Below, piece by piece: positions 59,378 through 64,000 of a DNA stretch of 64,000 nt; position 1 is the stretch's first letter; each line of letters begins with the position of its first letter. The notes beneath the pieces were generated by a model. The model saw only the letters and a list, made by a program, of their open reading frames with translations. It searched no databases and was not told the origin of the DNA. The position numbers and the translations under genes were made by a program. The stretch comes from Pontederia crassipes (lineage: Eukaryota > Streptophyta > Magnoliopsida > Commelinales > Pontederiaceae): positions 32,325,001 through 32,389,000 of the forward strand of contig CM060189.1 of assembly GCA_030549335.1 (NCBI GenBank). Direction: 5' to 3'.

Positions 59378-59950
59378 TATAGATATAAAAGAATCATAAC
59401 TTCATTCCCTACTGACACAAATAAGATCAAGAAGTACAAATAGAGGATAAACTATTTATCAGCTGATGTAACTTTAAATTTACAATCCTAATGTCAATTT
59501 ATAAAAGAAGGCTAAGAAATGTTTGGAACCTTCTAATAAACCAACTTGTAAATATTAACACAACTATCCATGTTTGGAAGTTTTTATGAGAAGACTTGAC
59601 AAGAAACAAATATATGCCTAATTAAAGCATATTCCAACATAAAGAAACGTAGAAATAAAAAAATTTAAAGAAATTAAAATGCAAGAATAAATGGGGAAAA
59701 AAGAAAAGAAAATTGAAGATACCAGAAAAAATAGAACGAATTTTCACATCTGAAAAGAAACCAATAAATAACATTGTGATGGAACAGAAACCTAGCATGG
59801 ATTTTTTTTTTTACAGTGAATATATATCCATAGCAATATTAAAAAAATTACAGCAAATAGAAAACAAACAAGCAAAGAGCAAGCGTGATCTCAATTTAAG
59901 CTGCGCTAATATAAAGAAGAAGACAGCAGGGAATGATCTTATTTACTTAC

Positions 59951-60764
59951 ATACATACATAATGCGGCCAATCATGAGCAACGGATTCAACAATGTAATT
60001 AAATTCCTTGGATGCTCCCAAAAGGGACTTAACCAATAAAAAAACTCTCGATACGAACAAGAGATCATCTTCTATGTCTTCTATCCGACATCAAACATAC
60101 AATAAGCGGGCGTAAGAGAGCACAAATCACAACAAAAGATCCTGAATAAGTTATAAATGCAAACACATGGTTAAAAACAAGTTAATTATTAGTTAAGAAA
60201 AAATGGTAGAAGAAAGAATGTATTTCACCTGCAAGCGACTTGAAATATCTCCATGCTAATTGATGCACCTAATTCGTTATATTTCTTTCAAAATATATGG
60301 CATTGAGGAATAAAACTATAGACTTGAATCCATATGCAAAGAAACCAGAAATATTGTTGGAAGAATAATCAAATTCTTAAAGAAGCCTAAATCCTTAAGG
60401 TGCTCCATAATCCTCATATTTCCAGCCGTTAGATATAAGAAAACAAACGGATAAATAATTTCGATGAGAATTCGAAAGTAGCAGATCCGGTGCCCCAAAC
60501 AGCGATCGCAGATCAATCGCTCTCAAAGATCACGATCCTGAAGAGTTATTATATTCGTCCACTGCTAGAAACTTATGGACCTTATGATGGAACAGGAGCA
60601 AAATTTCTTCTCGTTTAAAGGTTTGACAAACCTAACTCGAAAACCAAATGGCGATGCATACGATTAATTTCCGCAGAGGAATCCCGGATCACGATCGACG
60701 AACAGATCACACCAAGCAAGCAAAAATAAACAGCCATACCGGAGACGCAATTGCCGCCATCCAT
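59951..60764 (-). CDS. Putative start of an unidentified minus-strand gene (four small exons)
   Basis: Below a TATA box, an ATG at 60764 opens a 25-base exon (MDGGNCVS) ending at 60740. GT-AG- and phase-compatible candidates follow at 60255-60229 (WRYFKSLA), 60141-60101 and 60027-59951 (ASKEFNYIVES), the last with a GTAAGT donor at 59950. The introns would be 484, 87 and 73 bases. An overlapping ATG at 60760 has a better context (MAAIASP) but a different frame. I do not recognise the product and see no clear downstream exons in the next 7 kb, so this could equally be a noncoding transcript. The exon calls are pattern reading only. Confidence 0.25.
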
Positions 60765-60837
60765 CGGAGCACAAGCGACAACCAAAACGATGAACCCGGG
60801 AAGTAAAGAGAAGCACCAAGGGCTCGAGGGGTCTCGC

Positions 60838-60847
60838 TTATTTATAG
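60838..60847 (-). promoter_or_regulatory. TATA box facing left
   Basis: CTATAAATAA on the minus strand, in a local GC-rich island (60660-61010) that contrasts with the AT-rich surroundings. An ATG lies about 75 bases downstream. Confidence 0.5.
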
Positions 60848-62092
60848 CAGAGGCGGGCGGAAGTGGACGATGGAGATCGCTAGGAGGTGATCGATGGCTC
60901 AGATTGATTGCCTTTGCGAATCGGATAAGGACGATACAGCCGCGGATTTCGGGTCTGGCGAAACAAACAGATGGCGGTTATTGCGCCCTGGGACCCAGTC
61001 AAGACGTGGACGATAAGGCTGATCAAAACCCTTGGATTCCCTCTTTATCTTTTCTTTATCGTTTTTCTCTTAATATATATATATTAATTTTGATAATAAA
61101 TAATTTATTTTCTTCAAGCAAATTTTTCATGAATATAATAATTATAATTATAGTTTTATGCTTCTGAAATTTGTATGACAATTGGAAAAAAATACCGTCA
61201 CTAATTACAATTTCATCTTTTGAAAGATTATATAGTTTCATGGTACATAATCATCCTAAGATAATTTAAAATGGTCAATGAGTATTTATGGGGGGTAATT
61301 GATTCACGCTGAGGTTACTTTAAGACGCTGTATAGGAAGAGTGATTTAATTTCCTAGCAAATATATCAAACTAACGAGTTAATATATTTATTATGTGGTA
61401 CATGAATTTAATTATTAATGAAAACAATATTATGGTGACCCTATTGTAATATCCCATTCTTAAGTATTATTTTCAATTTTTATAATCTTTTAAAAAAAAT
61501 TAAAAAGGGATATATTTTATCATTTTTAATTTTATCATTGAAATTGTCATGTAATTTTTAACTTATTTTATCAAGTTTGTTTCTCTATTATGGATCGAGT
61601 TCAGTTGAGTCGGTGACTTTGATCCACTAAGTAAAATATTTAAATAGTCTAAGTATTTTATATTATTTAAAATTTAAAAATATAAAAATAAAATATTTTA
61701 AATGTAAATATCTAGATATTTGAAACAACACTTTTATATTTAAAATAAAATATTAAATGTATTTTGTATATTAAAAATAAAAGAAAAAAGAAAAATAATG
61801 GTCGAATAATTCGATCATTGATTTGATCCAACCCGATTCAATTTGGATTGGACCGACTCATGCATTAAGAAAATTTGAAATTTGATTCAATTCGACCTTA
61901 TCAAACTTGATCGATTGGGTCCACTGATAAAAGGTATATGATAAGGGAAGAGACCTAGGGAAGAGAGGGGAAAAGAGAGAGAATGAAGTTAACGGGGGAT
62001 CAAATTAGAATTTTTATTGGATCGTGATTAGATAAATTAGATTGAAATGGATCGTATTAAAAAAAAATATTACTTATAATAATTATAAAATA
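60848..62092. other. Upstream GC-rich island, then AT-rich spacer
   Basis: 60848-61020 is the GC-rich promoter side of the putative minus-strand gene. From 61060 on only AT-rich DNA with purine/pyrimidine runs is seen. Confidence 0.4.
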
Positions 62093-62230
62093 TCTATACT
62101 ATAATAAAAGTAAAGAAGTTTGCAAGGAAGTTGACATTTGGCATGATAATATGTTGCCATGTGTCCTTAAAAGTTTTAATTTTATAAATATTTAATTAAT
62201 GCATATATTATAATACTAATTAATATGTAT
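62093..62230 (+). mobile_element. Possible Helitron left end
   Basis: TCTATACTATAATAAAAGTA, preceded by A, resembles the TC-starting 5' ends of plant Helitrons, and the following GTTGCCATGTGTCCTT-type text also occurs there (from memory). No 3' hairpin with CTRRT was found, and no Rep/helicase is present, so the right end may lie outside the window. Confidence 0.35.
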
Positions 62231-64000
62231 AGTAATTAGATTGTGGTGACGGTTCAAATAACTAACTAAAATCTTATAAATAAGATATTGATAGAAAATT
62301 AATCTTAAGTCACAGTAATAATTTATAACATACATATGCTATGCAAAAAACTTATATTACATTTTATTATATTAGTCAATATATGCAAGATATTAATATG
62401 ATAGCCTAACTATTTATTTGATACTTATATATAACTACTATATATGTAAACATAATGTTAGTTTTAGTTTTATTTGGTACCTTATTAATAATGAAATAGT
62501 ATTAATGAGGAAAAGAAAACTAATTTATTGGGTGGTTCCGGTTACGATTTTAAATTTGAGATTCCACCACGATTAATTAGTTATGATAACTAATTTTCCA
62601 ACTTATAAATAGAAAGGATGTCAATCATGCCATCAACATTCCCGAATATGCTAAAGACATTTTAGTATTATTAACACATGGATTATTCTTTTTGTGGCAA
62701 CTAACTCTTTGTTTGGCCTTTTTTGTTAATCATAATGACATGAGAAGAGTTATCATCAAATTTATATTATCATGCAAAAAAGGAGAAATATGTCAAAAGT
62801 TAATCAAGGTAATGCATCTATCTCATCACTCATGTTACAAAGAATATCCTCACACTATGCATGTGTCATGATATCAAGTGGAGTTTACATCAGTGTAAAA
62901 TGTAGTCGACTCTTAAAGTGTGTAGTTGGATTTCAATAAGTTTCAACATTTTCTTTATAAAGATTCTTATGAATGGTATACATAGAAAATATGAATATTT
63001 GGCTTTAATATTTACATTTGTTTTTCTTCTTATATGCATTACTATTTACGCGTCTTTAGCTAACAATTTCATTTATTTTTATTATTTTATCTCACTTCCC
63101 TGCAGGATCACATATGTAATTACGATGAATGTGATGATGATGGTAATGGGGTGATTACTCATAGGAGATATTGTAGGATGTGTGTCATGCTCTCCTTGCA
63201 TGTTAATAATTGGCTTGCCACCTTACAGTTACAGATAAGTGCTACTATGCCACTATTTCCACCACTAAGAAGGTTATGGATGTATTCACCATTTTGTCAT
63301 ATGTGGTACACAATTAATGTATATGTCATTACTTTCAATCAATAATAAGAAAGATTATTGACTCATTTTACCAAGTTATTTCTCTATCCGGAGTGGAACA
63401 ATTTATATTTTATTCAAGAATGTTATTTTATGATATCAACGTATAGGCATTAATCAAACATTGTCAATTGGCTTACATTCATGTTTATGCATAAATATCT
63501 AATATAATATTATTAAGGATAACAATAATTCAAGCTGCATGAATATCTTTTATAAAATATTCATGTATTATTAAATATTAATAGTAAGTATTCAAAATAA
63601 ATATTTGTTATGAACCATGAACTACTATATATATGTAAAAACTATGATTATGTAAAAAAAATTATTTGATACTTATTTTTAAAATCAGTTAGAATATTGA
63701 TTTGTATTTTAATATAATTGTTTTCTCGAATTTTTTAATAAATTAAAAATAAGAATATTCTTATAAGAAAAGAAATTAGTATAAGCCAGATAACAACAAC
63801 TATTATTATTTGGAAATTTAATAAAAATTAGGATAAGAAAACATTAGATAAACTAACTACTACAAAACCAATTATATTTCGGTATTTATAAAAAAATAAA
63901 CATTAAAAAATTCTAACTTATTTGTTTTCAGTGGCTAAACATAAAAAAGTTAGTAGTTATTTTAATTTTTAACTTACTTAGTTATCAATACGGTAGTTTT
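62231..64000. other. AT-rich DNA to the window end, no gene recognised
   Basis: Short open frames at 62918-63345 show no family resemblance. This may be the interior of the putative Helitron or plain intergenic DNA. Confidence 0.4.

Overview
The window is plant nuclear DNA: intron-split genes with GT-AG junctions, nested LTR retrotransposons, a SINE, foldback elements and long AT-rich spacers. A strong 5' to 3' GC gradient in the glycyl-tRNA synthetase gene and a very GC-rich single-exon calmodulin-like gene suggest a monocot. That is an inference; I cannot name the species.

Layout. (1) 1-6.3 kb: a complete nine-exon plus-strand gene for glycyl-tRNA synthetase, with two in-frame start codons that predict mitochondrial and cytosolic forms. 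(2) 6,986-31,904: an old chromodomain-bearing Ty3/Gypsy element (Tekay/Del type, minus strand), bounded by the 5-bp target duplication TCAAG. Its upstream LTR (the right-hand one on this strand) was split by a young Athila-type Ty3/Gypsy element (14,938-29,359, plus strand), bounded by ACCCC. The two Athila LTRs are equal in length (1,654 bp) and I count seven differences, all transitions. The Tekay LTRs differ by roughly a tenth. Both elements are coding-dead. (3) 32.6-35.5 kb: a doubtful coding remnant and a decayed PLS-type pentatricopeptide-repeat pseudogene (minus). (4) 36.8-42.5 kb: a Tekay-like solo LTR with a second solo LTR nested inside it (TSD CTTCT), the whole flanked by about 190-bp diverged direct repeats. 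(5) 42.5-49.9 kb: gene-free AT-rich DNA with diverged direct repeats, two foldback elements and homopolymer tracts. (6) 50.0-50.7 kb: an intronless gene for a CML35/36-like calcium sensor with a clear TATA box. (7) 51-61 kb: AT-rich DNA with a 1.6-kb tandem duplication, a SINE with an 18-bp target duplication, a 50-bp minisatellite, and a possible minus-strand transcription unit starting near 60.8 kb. (8) 61-64 kb: no convincing gene, and a possible Helitron left end at 62,093.

The most unusual signal is in the noncoding parts of the two retrotransposons. The Athila element carries many copies of a CpG-rich motif that is a degenerate form of the 12-bp palindrome TTACGGCCGTAA, in its LTRs, leader and pol-ORF3 spacer but almost absent from gag-pol. 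The Tekay LTRs carry a different palindromic array, CGGTCGACCG. All counts and divergences are by eye.
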